Assembly (NCBI RefSeq): GCF_000350225.1
Contig: NW_005179194.1
Location: forward strand, 127,899 to 191,898
Direction of reading: 5' to 3'
From: Chondrus crispus
Taxonomy: Eukaryota; Rhodophyta; Florideophyceae; Gigartinales; Gigartinaceae
Length of the DNA: 64,000 bases
The translations under genes were made by a program, and so were the position numbers. Below the pieces are notes generated by a model, which worked only from the letters and a program-made list of their open reading frames with translations, had not been told where the DNA came from and did not search any database. Shown here piece by piece: positions 21,927 through 32,480 of this stretch (position 1 is the first letter of the stretch; each line of letters starts with the position of its first letter).

Positions 21927-24521
21927 TTACGGGGTTTTCGAACTACCCGAGCTGTCGGAGCTACCCGCCCTGCTATCGTTAGCTAGCGCGTCAACGGGTC
22001 CCTGGCCGTGGTGGTGCGCGTCGTTCCTCCACCCTGGCTGGGCATCCTCTACGAAGTAATTGGATGCTTCGCCACCTTGAATTGCAACGTCCGGCCGTTG
22101 CAATATTTGAGGGGCGGCGAGAACCGGTTCTCCTCCGCCTCCTTCCGTGGGCTGGGGGTTCGGATCCCCAACCCAATCTTGGAGGTACATGATGGCGTTC
22201 TGTACCCCTTGTGGCAACTGGGTACGGCCCCGGTCGCCTCTTCCATCTCGACGGGGATACCGCGTATCCATCCGACGAGGATCACGCCGATCCCTTTGAT
22301 CGGTTCCCGGGTGTCGATACCCGCCTTCGCGAGGGGCGAAACGGACGCCGCCACCCGATCGGTTCGGGTCTCCTCGCCGCGGGCCTCGGTCTTCCCGCGT
22401 AGACTGCTGGATGAGATTGCGCATCCCGGGGCGCGTCTCCATCTGATGGCGGTAGTTCCTGTACGCCGTGAACTGACGTTGTTCAGGCGACAGGAACTGG
22501 CACGCGTACATGGCGTGGCCGTACGTTCGGCATAGCCAACAAACGTACGCGCTACCATCGGTCGACGCGAACGTCGCCGCGTGGCGTGCCTCTTCGTCGG
22601 TGAGTCGAGGCACGTAAGGCGGCACGCGATCCCCTTCTCCACGGGAGATATCCAGCTCTGCCATGTTGTGGTTCGGACCACCCGTGGCTTCTGGCGTGCG
22701 CGCGAACGCAGTCGCGTAGCTTCCGGTCGATCCCGTGGAAGCTGTCGTTGGAGGTCGGCCTCCTGCGCGGTCGATGCCTTGCGTAATGAGGACACGGTCG
22801 GCCTGCCACTCATCTTCTCCAATGTGGAGGGCAGTCGCCGGCGAACTTGTTCCGTGTGACCTCGGAGTTCGGACTCCCTTCGCTGCAGGCTTCGGATCTG
22901 GCAGCGGCAATCCGCGGCGGGCGCGGTAGGTTGTTCCCTCAGCCGTTGCGATACGGCGAATCGTTGAGAGTTCAGTCTTCTGTTGTCCGGGCAACCTTTG
23001 CATCGTCTCTGCCACTGCGGCCCGGGTCGCAGTGGACAACCCGCGCACGAAGTAGTGCGCGAGGGCTTGTTCTGATAACACGGCCGTGCATCGGAACGCG
23101 GCGGATTCCAGCCGGTCCGCGAACGTGTTCTCGGTTTCGTGAGGAAGCTGTCGCGCCGACGCGACAGCATCAAACGCTTCCCCTAAGACATCGTCGGTTA
23201 GGTAGCGTTTGATAAATTGGTTGACGAGACCAGGCCAGCTCGTATCGTCGTGGAGCTGGCCGGCGCAGAGGCCGCGCATGGTGTAACTCGTATACAACCG
23301 CTCCGCGTCTCGCTCGAGGAAGTGAGCGAAGACACGGACTGCCAAACCTTCGGTCAGGTGCTGGGCATTGAAGGTTATCCGGATATCCTTCAGGAACGGG
23401 AGCAACTGAATCGCATTAGTACCGTCGAAGCTCTTCATCGTGGGGCGGAGCCCACAGCAGCGTTGGACGTACTTCGCGATCCGTCCCGCGCCACCCGAGG
23501 TAACGAGCCTCGGGGTGTTGTCCAACCGATACATGCGGTAGTTCGCGACGGCGCTGAACTCCTGTATCATGGTGTGGACGGGCTCGACCCCGGGTTCGGC
23601 GGGACCCAACGTTCCGAACGGAGTGACGGGCAATGTTCGGACGTCGACGGGGCCGGGATGCGCGGTAAGATCCGCCGGCTGGTAGCCGCCCCAGCGAGGA
23701 TTGAAGGGGAGAATCGGTTCCCCTGATCCGCGGGCGACTCCTCCACGGCCCTGGTCGAGTTCGGTTGGTACCCGTCGTGACTGCCGCATGCTTCCGGGGA
23801 CATGCGGCAGGGCTTGAGTCTCGGACGCGAAGTTCGCGTCCGCCGTCGACTTGATGTCCTCCACCCTCCGGCTGGTGACGGCACCAGCCGGGGGCCACTC
23901 TTGCGATCCGGACGCGCCCGGAGGAACAGTGGCACCAGGCCCACTCGAGGGGGCTCCGGGCGGCCTCTCGGCCGAGGTCTGTTCCATCTCACGGGCACGG
24001 CGGCGCGTTGAGTTAAGTTCCGCCGTCATGTGCGCGAACGCTCCCATCTGTTCGGCAAATGGGAAGGGTTGCGGGTCTCGTCGAACCCCGGAGTTTGCAC
24101 TCGCGGGTCGACCCGCAACCTCTACGGCGGGGGAATCAATGCGCGCGTCCTCGACCAGCGCCACACGGGCGTGTAGCTGGTCGACGAGTGCGCGCAGGTT
24201 CTCCAAGGACTGAGTTACGCGCTCGAACCTTCCTTCGCGGAGGGAGCGCAACTCTTCCATACAGCGGGCGTAGACGCTGTCGGCGACGTCGATACGGAGA
24301 GATGTCCGGACATCCTCGATGTAATCGGCGATGCGATTGTACATCGCGCGAGCGCGTCCTTCGGAGAGGTTGGGCGACGGTTCGCGGTCCCGAGGACCTG
24401 CGTCGCCGTCGCCCACTTGGACGCGTAGCGCGGCCTCTCGCACATCCGCCGGCTCGGATCGGATCGAGGGCGGGTACTCGGCGCTCATCTCAACGCGTAT
24501 GGACGCGGAGGTAAAGGACAA
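21927..24521 (-). pseudogene. Chromovirus gag, element 1 (fossil)
   Basis: An 864-codon frame. It begins MSFTSASIRVEMSAEYP, has an N-terminal coiled-coil-prone part (YNRIADYIEDVRTSLRIDV, LENLRALVDQL), a central capsid-like part (LLPFLKDIRITFNAQHL, FADRLESAAFRC) and one CCHC zinc knuckle, CWLCRTYGHAMYAC, followed by a basic Arg/Gly tail. That is the standard capsid plus nucleocapsid order. Gag forms the virus-like particle that packages element RNA. Confidence 0.88.
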
Positions 24522-24548
24522 CTTTCTCGGCGTGATCTTGAAGGTATT

Positions 24549-24564
24549 CTAGGTCGGGAGACCA
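24549..24564 (-). promoter_or_regulatory. Primer-binding site of element 1
   Basis: On the element strand, TGGTCTCCCGACCTAG starts one base after the 5' LTR. It begins with TGG, complementary to tRNA CCA ends. The same 16 bases occupy the same place in elements 2 and 3. I cannot name the tRNA from memory. Confidence 0.8.
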
Positions 24565-24565
24565 G

Positions 24566-25548
24566 TGTCGCATAAACACCCCACACACGGCGGAGGGGTG
24601 TTCGCGATGTTCGGCGGAAGACCCCGGATCGGCGTACCGAGGGTCTTGAACCAACCAACGCCACCGGAAGCGGGCCGGTAGCGGGTGGTAGAGCGTGGTC
24701 GGAGGGGACGCGCGCGTAGGCAAGCGGATCGACGCCTCGACGCCCCGGAGCAGTACCGGTTGACGATCCGGTACTGACGGGCGGAGGCGGATCGCAGCTC
24801 GCCTGGGTGTCGCGCGCGTCCACTACCCGCTCGGTGGTAACTACTCGCGGAACGGCGGTGTGAGTAGAGTAAGCTGGGTGGTCGACCGTCGGTGGAGGGT
24901 TGCCTGTCTTTCTCCCCTCCGCCGGCGGTCGCTCCCTATATTTATTGTACAAGTTAATTAACCGTCTACAGTACAGTACGGACTGTACTGTAGTCGGCTT
25001 ACTGTAGACAGTGCGGGTCGGCCCGCACTGTAACGCTGTCAGCCGTCGGGGCTGACAGCACACGTGTGCTACACGTGGGGTACACGTGTTAGTGCGCNNN
25101 NNNNNNNNNNNNNNNNNNNNNNNNNNNNNNNNNNNNNNNNNNNNNNNNNNNNNNNNNNNNNNNNNNNNNNNNNNNNNNNNNNNNNNNNNNNNNNNNNGCA
25201 CGGAGCGGAAGGAAGATTTTGTGGATAGCGCTCAAGGAATGGGATGCGTCGAGATCGAAAGGAGCGGGGACGGTGATCGGAGGAGGGAGGGAGAGATCGG
25301 TAACGCTCTTTCGATAGGCTTCCCAATGGCGGGCAATACGCAGCAGGTCATTGTGTTGTGCGCAAACGAGGATAGTGTCCTTATCGAGGGTAGGAATAAT
25401 AGAGTAGGGAGCGTTGTAGCATAACCGCCGGCTACTGTACTATACATTAGATTTAGAATGAGATCGCACGCTGTAAGGTCCGTACCTTACAGCGTTAGAT
25501 CTCATTCTAAATCTAATGTATAGTACAGTAGCCGGCGGTTATGCTACA
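24566..25548 (-). repeat. 5' LTR of element 1, expanded by an assembly gap and foldback
   Basis: Starts TGTCGCAT like the left LTR and ends at 25548 with CTACA followed by the target duplication. It spans 983 bp against 638 for its partner because it contains 100 N and an inverted copy of the LTR/LINE junction. The alignable part is about 98-99% identical to 10330-10967. Confidence 0.85.
25098..25197. other. Assembly gap (100 N)
   Basis: Exactly 100 unknown bases, the usual placeholder for a gap of unknown size. It falls where the LTR enters its alternating GC hairpin. Confidence 0.99.
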
Positions 25549-25765
25549 ACGCTCCCTACTCTATTATTCCTACCCTCGATAAGGACACTATCCTCGTTTG
25601 CGCACAACACAATGACCTGCTGCGTATTGCCCGCCATTGGGAAGCCTATCGAAAGAGCGTTACCGATCTCTCCCTCCCTCCTCCGATCACCGTCTCCGCT
25701 CCCTTCGTTCTCGACACATCCCATTCCTTGAGCGCTATCCACAAAATCTTCGTTCCGCTCCGTGC
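25198..25765. repeat. Large palindrome: LTR/LINE junction repeated in inverse
   Basis: Two arms of about 284 bp meet near 25481-25482 at the LTR hairpin ACGCTGTAAGGT/ACCTTACAGCGT. The right arm is the expected LTR end plus LINE; the left arm is its reverse complement, with a handful of mismatches mainly around 25246-25270. The left arm displaces the LTR sequence that should be there. Confidence 0.9.
25549..25553. repeat. Target-site duplication ACGCT of gypsy element 1, right copy
   Basis: Identical to 10325-10329 and directly after the terminal CTACA of the LTR. Confidence 0.92.
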
Positions 25766-26111
25766 CGAAATTGCTCGACTGGAGGACCATGACTGCCTCT
25801 GGCGTCCTGCACGACACTATGCCGCCGTCATGCGCAAGGCCGAAGTTTCCCTCCATCACAAGCTCAATGACCCCGATCTCCCACCCTTACCACCCGCGCC
25901 TGGATCTTCCGCTCCTGCAACGCCCCCCTCACGTCCCCACAAGCGCCCTCGTGATCCGGCAGCACCTGACGTGGACCCCCATCGTGGCACGCGCTCCACT
26001 GCTGCCCCGGAGATCGCGCCTGCTACTGATCCGCATGACCAGGCTGCCGACATTCCGGTACCCATTGAGATCGACACAAACGACAATGCCGTTCCTTCCC
26101 CAGCCCTTTGA
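25554..26111 (+). pseudogene. LINE ORF1, 3' part
   Basis: Continues the ORF1 frame after the gypsy insertion: LDKDTILVCAQHNDLLRIAR, helical segments (LSAIHKIFVPLRAEIARLED), then a Pro/Ala-rich, basic and probably disordered tail (PSRPHKRPRDPAAPDVDP) ending at TGA 26109-26111. No zinc knuckle is seen. The stop overlaps the ORF2 start codon by one base (TGATG), an arrangement used by several LINEs for coupled termination and re-initiation. Confidence 0.65.
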
Positions 26112-28960
26112 TGCCCGCTCCCACCCGTCAATCGTGCCCTCCCCCGTCTCTTCTCTTCAAAGCCCCTGTACCAACCTTGAAGCATCTTCCCGCTGGATTG
26201 CATGCCCAGATTCATGAAATAATGTATAAGCTGCATCTCTGCGCCAACACCGCCAGGTCTACTACTGCTCAAATCGAGTCAATCTCCTGCGTTTTCGCTG
26301 TCTGGAAGCTCGTCTTCCGGAAACACGGACGAGGCGAACCCCGTTATCGCCATTGTCCCTCCTCCGTCGCCAAATTGCGGCGTCGTATGGACTTGTGGAC
26401 TGCTAACACTCTTCCCGCCCTTCTCAACGACGCCCTCGACGCGTTCGGCGGCCTCCCGTCTACCAAACCGCGCTCGCCCTATGATCCCATACGTAGGTGT
26501 CGCCAGCTCATGCAAGACCAAGCCATCACCAAAGCTGCCGCCGCCCTGTGCTCCTAGGTCCAACCTGTCCCCGCTAATGCCTACACTGAGCAGGTCCTCG
26601 CTCGCCTGCACCCTTGCCCCACCATACCTGTTGTAGCGACCAGCCGTGACGCCCTTCTTTCCGCGCTGCAGCTCACGGAAAGCGAGGTCCGGCGCGCTAT
26701 CCGCGAGTTACCCTATCATAGCGCTCCTGGTCCTGATGGCCTACGCCCCTCCTTACTGAAGATACTTCTAAAGTCTCCCGGTGGGGTGGTCCCCGGCCGT
26801 TCTGCGCTTCCCGAGCTCACCAAATTCCTCGACCGCTGTGCTGACGGACACGTTCCTGTTCAGCTACGCGCCTGGTTTTCCAGCGCCTTGCTCATTGGTC
26901 TTCGCGACACTGCGGGCACCAAAGTACGTCGCATCGCCATGGGGCTCGTTCTTTGACGCCTCATTGGCCGCCTCTTCCCCCATCGCACCTCGCAGGATTC
27001 GTCTGTCCATCGTCACTTCTTGCCTCACCAGCTTGCTATTGGTACCAAATGTGGCACCGAGGCCATCATTCATGCCACTCTCCTGGCCGTGGACCGCTTG
27101 GAAAGAGACGATATGGTACTTTTAAAGATCGACGCCACGAATGCCTTCAATGCCATCGAACGTTAAGTCATTCTGGACGAGGTCGTCAAGCATGTCCCAG
27201 GCATTGCCCGGTTTGTTCACATGCTGTATGGCTCCGCACCCCGTTTATTGTTTGGCCGGTATAAACTGCAGAGCCAGACTGGCGCTCAACAAGGGGATCC
27301 CCTTGGCATGATATTATTCACCCTAGCGCTGCACCTACTACTCTGCCAAATCGCAACTCACTTCCCAAATATTAAGCGGCTGGCCTCTTTTGCGGATGAC
27401 ATTAATGATATCCTTCCCCTGCGCACTGCGTCGCTTTTACTCCAGTTTTTACAAGTCCATGGTCCCCGCAGAGGCTTCCACGTGAACCCCCGCAAGACCG
27501 AAGCCTGGTAGTGCGGTAGGGACATGGGCCCCCTACCCTGCTCTGTCAACACGAACCCCGCCATCGACGTTCTCGTTGCACCAATTGATGCTCCTTCGGG
27601 CTGCCTGGCTCATCTCCAGGACAAAATTACTGCGGTGCAGTGCATGTGGGAGCGCATCAGGCAACTACAAGACCCTCAAATTGCTTACCACCTCCTCCGC
27701 TTTAGCGCCAGCGTCAGCTGCCTGACGTACTTTCTTCGAGCTACCCCGCCGCATATAACCGCCCCTGCCTGTCAACTCTTTGACACTGGGCTGCGAAGGG
27801 TTTTCGAGGACGTCCACCGTCCCCTCTCTGATGCTGCATGGCACTTAGCTCAACTTCCCTTCAAAGTTGGTGGGCTCGGCCTACTCGCTACCTCTCACGT
27901 GAAAGAAGCAGCCTATGTTAGTTCCTTGCTGTCTACACTTCCTCCGAACCGTGGCCTGCTCCCTGCCCGTCACCTCCTGGCTGGCGACCTGATCGCACCG
28001 TCCCTCGCTGCCCTTAACGATCGCTTTCCGCTTGGACCCGACTACACTTTGGACTCCCTTACCGGGCGTGACCGCTTCCCGGACTCTGCTTCACCTCATG
28101 AACTGCAACACCGGCTCACAGAGCGAATTATGGATATTAAATTCAAACGCCTGCAGCCCGACCCTGGCGACCGTTCCGATGTGGCTGTTACAACCCGAGT
28201 ACGGTCTCAGTCTCTTTCCGCTGCTAGCTCGGCTCGGCCCTTTTCAGCCCTGCCACAGTCCGACCTTGGCACGCGCGTCGCTCCCCCGATCTGCATCACA
28301 ATGATCGAACTTCGCCTCGGTATCCCTATTTTCAATGGCGCACAAGAATGCACGAGTTGTACTGTCAGTGCCCTCCGTACCCAGTCCCGGACTCGTCCAC
28401 TCCCGCTACTCGATACCTACGGCCATCACGCGACGATATGTTCCTGCGACGACGGTTCTACCAGGCGCCATAATGCCCCGCAATACTACAGCATCAACGC
28501 TCGCTCGGAATGGCGCGTTACACAGGATGCCCATAAGCCGGAAGGCGATCAACGACGCCTTTACATTTATGTTCACGATCCCAGTTTTGATGAGCATCCC
28601 CCCGCGTTCGATGTTTCAGTTGTCAGTCCTCACTCTCGCCACACTGGATGGCGCTCCCGCTCCTCCTCTCAAAAAATCTTGCAAGCGGCAAGCACAAAAG
28701 AACGTACATACCGCGACGTTTGTTCGCCGCATACATCCGTCCATCTACACCCTATGATCTGGGACGTGTACGGGCGTATCGGCTCGGGTACGGTCAGAGG
28801 GCTCCAACTCGTCTCTGATTTCCTATCCAGTCGTACTGGACGTTGGTCCACCTCTACTCGTCTTCAAATTAGCACGATTCTTACTTCTCTCGTCCTTCAA
28901 TACACCGCCCTATCCGTCAATCGCCGCTGGATTCACGCATCTCTTGCACCTCTCCATTAA
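26111..28960 (+). pseudogene. LINE ORF2: reverse transcriptase with C-terminal endonuclease-like region
   Basis: One frame of about 950 codons. The fingers region reads VRRAIRELPYHSAPGPDGLR, then LLKIDATNAFNAIE, TGAQQGDPLG and the active-site motif ASFADDIND, followed by a thumb/connection with VGGLGLL. The C-terminal part has YGHHATICSCDD with Cys/His and AFDVSVVSP with downstream Lys, resembling the post-RT restriction-like endonuclease region of fungal and animal elements with the same RT type; no APE domain precedes the RT. It is interrupted by in-frame stops at 26555 (TAG), 26954 (TGA), 27164 (TAA) and 27509 (TAG) but no frameshift is needed, so it is inactive yet not very old. Confidence 0.8.
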
Positions 28961-29020
28961 GGGCCGGCCGCTTCTGCGCCCTGGCTCCCCCCTTCTAGTT
29001 ACAATAAAGGTCGACCATTC

Positions 29021-29031
29021 AAGGTACCCTT
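29021..29031. repeat. Target-site duplication of the LINE, right copy
   Basis: AAGGTACCCTT, identical to 9675-9685, starting directly after the LINE 3' end. Confidence 0.6.
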
Positions 29032-29689
29032 TGCCAAACTGACAGCAATGTGGGTTTTGGTGGCTCATCCACAACAATGTGGAGGCAGATAGTCCATCTA
29101 CACCTACCCTGCTGGAGTCTGCGGGAAAAATCAAACCCTTCCAAATCAAATGTCAAAATAAACCGCAGATGTTTAAAACTTATAAGTAATGGCGATATGC
29201 TGCATCCCTGTTACAGTATTGAGGTGTTTCCAATCGGAACAGCATAGTGTCGATCCACGTCACAATACACCATGCCGCTATCGTCTACCCCCCGACGTCG
29301 TGAAAGTCCCTAAACGCCTTGCTTTTAGGCGCCAAATAAAGGGTATGAGTTTACCCCTTTTGTTCTGCAGGACTAGCATGCCGGTGATTTTTGTAGTGCA
29401 ATGTGCCTGTCAGGCTGGAACTAGGGTCCAACGGTCCAGCGACAACACAACCAACAAACAACAACCAACAAGAGTTGCCGACGGCACAGCCCTACGGAGT
29501 GTCCGATTCTCCCTTTCCCTTTAAGTGGGTTTGCGGCCCACAGTAGCTCAAGTCCCTGACAGGGGGGGCAAAAGGAAGAGGCCCGCCCCGGGACGGATGG
29601 TGGTAGAGTCTTGTACAGGCAGTTGCTCGGCGAGTTCGGGGCGGTAATTAGGAAGCCGGGCCCGATGGGTCGTAAATCCAATGCTCGCG
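29032..29689. other. Intergenic region, nothing recognised
   Basis: Short frames only. A CAACCAACAAAC-rich patch lies near 29445-29470. I see no gene or element boundary here. Confidence 0.45.
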
Positions 29690-30095
29690 AAGCGCCTGTT
29701 ACACCTTATACCCTTGATAAGGTCTTCGACGGGGGCGTCGCAACGCAGCCCGTCGGGAATTAGCAAACACGTAGCAGCGCTACACCTCCGTACTGCCCGA
29801 TGGCAAAGTACTGACACCGGAACGGTCGCAACCTGTATCCGATGGAACCAACACTGTCCTGTATACACAACAGGACCTTCGAGGGAAACGTCGTTGCAAC
29901 AGCCTCCGTCGGTAAACGTAAACAAGTAGCTGCGCTACACCCCCGTGTCGCCCGATAGCCAAGACACCTACACCGGTCCGGTCGCAAGCAAAGCCGATGG
30001 CACCAACAACAAACAAAAGAACCAACACAAGAGCCCGATGACTCAAGTCTACACAATGCGGATCGCAACCAAAGCCGATGGCACCAACACAAGAT
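29690..30095. repeat. Degenerate tandem repeat, period about 155 bp
   Basis: Two full units and a partial third. Shared blocks include GTAGC-GCGCTACAC-CCGT (29770 and 29926), GCCCGAT-GC-AAG-AC (29800, 29955) and GTCGCAA-C, CCGATGG-ACCAACA (29826, 29980, and again 30065-30090). Units are about 75-80% alike by eye. Minus-strand frames across it (29548-29925, 29760-30092) encode Cys/Arg-rich repeats and look like by-products. Confidence 0.6.
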
Positions 30096-31015
30096 AAGGG
30101 AATAGAAATAGAGATAGAAATAGAAAAGGATAGGTGAAATAAAGGAAAGGGAAGGGAACCACCGAGCGCAAAGGATAACGTAATCTGTGGTAAAAGGGAG
30201 CGTCGTGGGAAAGACGGACTTCGACCAAGGCGATATTCAACTCTGGCAACTCGGGTTACCTTTTCCTGACTTGGTGGTCAGAGGGCTAAGGTATATATCG
30301 CCCCGCCAGAGCCACTACAGTGGCTCGCGGCGCTAGATCCTAGATCTAATCTAGTGTCAGCAAAATTAATGCCAACCAATTAACTAAATAAAATTAAATA
30401 ATTAAAAATTAAAACTGTGCAATTATTCACACGTGTGTCCCCCAACTCGGACTACTTTTCATATCCAAATATTTTCCTTTCTTTTCACCCCCCTTTTCAG
30501 GTGCGTATTGCACTACAATTTTATACCGTCTTTCATTCCCAATCGTATTTTATATCATATAGAGGGTGCAGAGGCAGACCCATTCTAGCGAAAGAATCTG
30601 ATAAATAGCCTGAGGGCTGTTGGGAGCGGCTTGTTCAGTATTAGAAAGACTACAGTAGCTCTCTTTCTTTCAGCTTAGCATTCTTAACAAAAGCAATCGC
30701 ACGTTAAGATGCCATCATAAAAGACATTTTGTTAGACAGTGTGGACCTCGGTCGGGCTAACACTCTTCGTCTTGTTGACCTACATAATTGAAGGACAAAC
30801 TTGGACCCCCAGTGATTCAAAATGACACATAATTAAAACAGACAACCGAAGCATATGATAATATCGGCACAAATTAATTCTTCCAGATTGCATGGACTCC
30901 ATACGTTCTCATATGAGCGTTCATGTTTATCTCGTGACGACTACATCCATTCACCAACAGCTTCAGTGTATCTACCGCGATGTTGGACACCTCGTGTAAT
31001 GCAACACTAAATTTC
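30096..31015. other. Intergenic region, nothing recognised
   Basis: Includes a purine-rich GATAGAAATAG microrepeat near 30105-30130, a small hairpin AGCCACTACAGTGGCT near 30310 and an AT-rich stretch at 30360-30420. Presumably holds the 3' flank of the minus-strand transposase at 31016, but no inverted repeat that would bound that transposon could be paired. Confidence 0.4.
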
Positions 31016-31875
31016 CTATACATTAAAAATAGGCTCGCCATTACTTATCATTATTTGTAAGATATTCGCAACGGCCATTAAGCATTGCGAGTGCAACGAG
31101 AGATGGTGCCGAAACCGATGCCCTAAAACAGAAAATTGCTTCAATCGCCTATTCACTTTTTCGTGTCTGCCTCGCACTTTTATGTATAGGTCTCGCTCCA
31201 CACCCTCAAAGTCGTCAATTGTTTTGCACTTTTCATCTGAATAGCCTCGATCAGAAATAGCCCACTCCATGGTATCAAGCATGTCCTTCAATCCTAGTCG
31301 GAATCCATACAATATCTCCTCCACCTGTAGAAACCCCTAATTCATACCTTAGTCCTGCCCCCTTAAACTTGTGCGAATACCATTTTGTGTCAAATGGTTT
31401 CGGCTCCAGTATGGGGAAATCCACAGCATCTACAGAAATGCAACATCCTTCTAAAGGTGGCACACGTCTATATCTCTGTCCCCAAAATGTCTGTTCCAAA
31501 CTAGAGTTAGCCAGAGATACATGCATAATCCGTACACATTGAACAAATTAAATATATCAGCTTACAGAATCCAAGTCTCCCAGTTCCGTCACAAATTTCC
31601 AGCTCCACTTTCGAAACGTTTTCTCGTCCGTCTTTGTTATCGCCGCGTTTACATGCTCGGTAGAATAGTTTTTGAGAAACATCAAAGCCCATAGCAAATG
31701 TACAGGTGTACCTTTTTGTGGTATCTTTTCCCGCATGTATCTCCATAATACAGAGCATGTCTCTGCATCAGTTCCAAATAGAGCCCGAAAGCGGAGGGTA
31801 GCGACAACGTCACTTGTATCATTGGCTTGACACAACATGTGGTCCCCATGCCACTTGAACACGGAAGAAGGAATG
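31016..31875 (-). pseudogene. DDE_Tnp_4 (PIF/Harbinger-like) transposase, main part
   Basis: The protein has the signature blocks of this family: LRFRALFGTDAETC, LLWALMFLKNYSTEHV, DEKTFRKWSWKFV, then the first catalytic Asp in CISVDAVDFPI with EPKPFDTKWYSHKFKG, the second in WAISDRGYSDEKC, and the third acidic residue in VRGRHEKVNRRLKQF. A 75-bp stretch at 31491-31565 begins GTAAGC, ends CAG, contains stops and joins the flanking blocks in frame when left out, so it is probably a spliced intron. Near 31320 about ten family residues are missing and the frame changes, which inactivates this copy. Its first codons lie beyond the LTR element, at 44898-44922. Confidence 0.8.
31871..31875. repeat. 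Target-site duplication GAATG of gypsy element 2, left copy
   Basis: Matches 44898-44902. Confidence 0.93.
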
Positions 31876-32480
31876 TGTAGTATAATCACCCCCAACGACG
31901 AGGGGGGTGAGTACTGACAGTTCGGAAAGACCCCGATCGGCGGGAAGACAGAAGCACGGCCCACCCACGGTACCGAGCACGGGCTCGAGGTAGCGGTGGT
32001 AGAGCGGGATCGGGGAGGACGCGCGCACGCGCGAGCGGTTCTACGCCTCGACGCCCCGGAGCGGTACTGGGTGACGATCCAGTACCGACGGGAGGAGGCG
32101 GAGCCGGCTCGTGGGCGCGCGTCCTCAACCCGCGCGCGGTGCTACTCCTAGGTAGAACGGACGGAAGTACCTAAAAGTAAGCGGGCGGACCAAGGTGGAG
32201 GATCCTTGACAAGTCCGTGCTTGTCGTCCTCCACCGCCGGCGGTCCGCTCATATTTAATGTACAGGGTCACCTATCATAACATTACAGTAGTGCAGGTCG
32301 GCCTGCACTGTAGTGCTGTCAGCCGTCGGGGCTGGCAACACCCGTGTTGTACACGTGTGTGGGCGCGCGCCCCCGTACACGTGGGGTACACGTGTGCGCG
32401 CGCACTGAGGTACTGTAGAGCTCGGGCTCTACTGTTATAAATCTAATCTAAATCTAATTTAGGGAGGGGGATATGCTACA
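31876..32480 (-). repeat. 3' LTR of gypsy element 2
   Basis: 605 bp, with terminal inverted TGTAG/CTACA. Contains the hairpin series seen in the other LTRs: a long nested stem around 32180-32250 (GCGGACC/GGTCCGC enclosing GTGGAGGA/TCCTCCAC and GACAAG/CTTGTC), AGTGCAGG/CCTGCACT at 32290-32309, GCTGTCAGCC/GGGCTGGC, CACGTGT repeats and CAGTAGAGC/GCTCTACTG near 32415. Confidence 0.95.

Larger units (their letters stand above)
10330..25548 (-). mobile_element. Ty3/gypsy chromovirus, element 1 (fossil, nested in the LINE)
   Basis: The element lies in minus orientation: 5' LTR 24566-25548 (misassembled), primer-binding site, gag, pol with a C-terminal chromodomain, then a 6.2-kb extra module with an opposite-strand ORF, then the 3' LTR 10330-10967. 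The LTRs begin TG and end CA and are flanked by ACGCT. The alignable parts of the two LTRs differ at only about eight positions, so the insertion is fairly recent. The reading frames are broken in several places, and a sequence gap lies in one LTR. It is a sister subfamily to elements 2 and 3. Confidence 0.93.
9686..29020 (+). mobile_element. LINE-type (non-LTR) retrotransposon, split by a nested chromovirus
   Basis: About 4.1 kb of LINE sequence lies on both sides of a 15.2-kb gypsy element. The flanks rejoin in frame at the 5-bp duplication ACGCT, which shows that the LINE was there first. It has two consecutive frames: ORF1 (9781-10329 plus 25554-26111) and ORF2 (26111-28960), which overlap as TGATG. 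ORF2 carries a reverse transcriptase and a C-terminal region with endonuclease-like motifs. An AATAAA lies about 15 nt before the 3' end and there is no long poly(A). An 11-bp direct repeat flanks the whole. Confidence 0.8.

Noticed and set aside
21927-24521. Long plus-strand frames antisense to gag and pol in element 1, with counterparts in elements 2 and 3
   Set aside because: They mirror the GC-rich third-position bias of the real genes, appear at equivalent places in every copy and break up differently; no motif is found in them.
30240-30320. tRNA-like segment
   Set aside because: Some box-A-like bases and a small hairpin occur, but no cloverleaf with anticodon and T-arm can be drawn.
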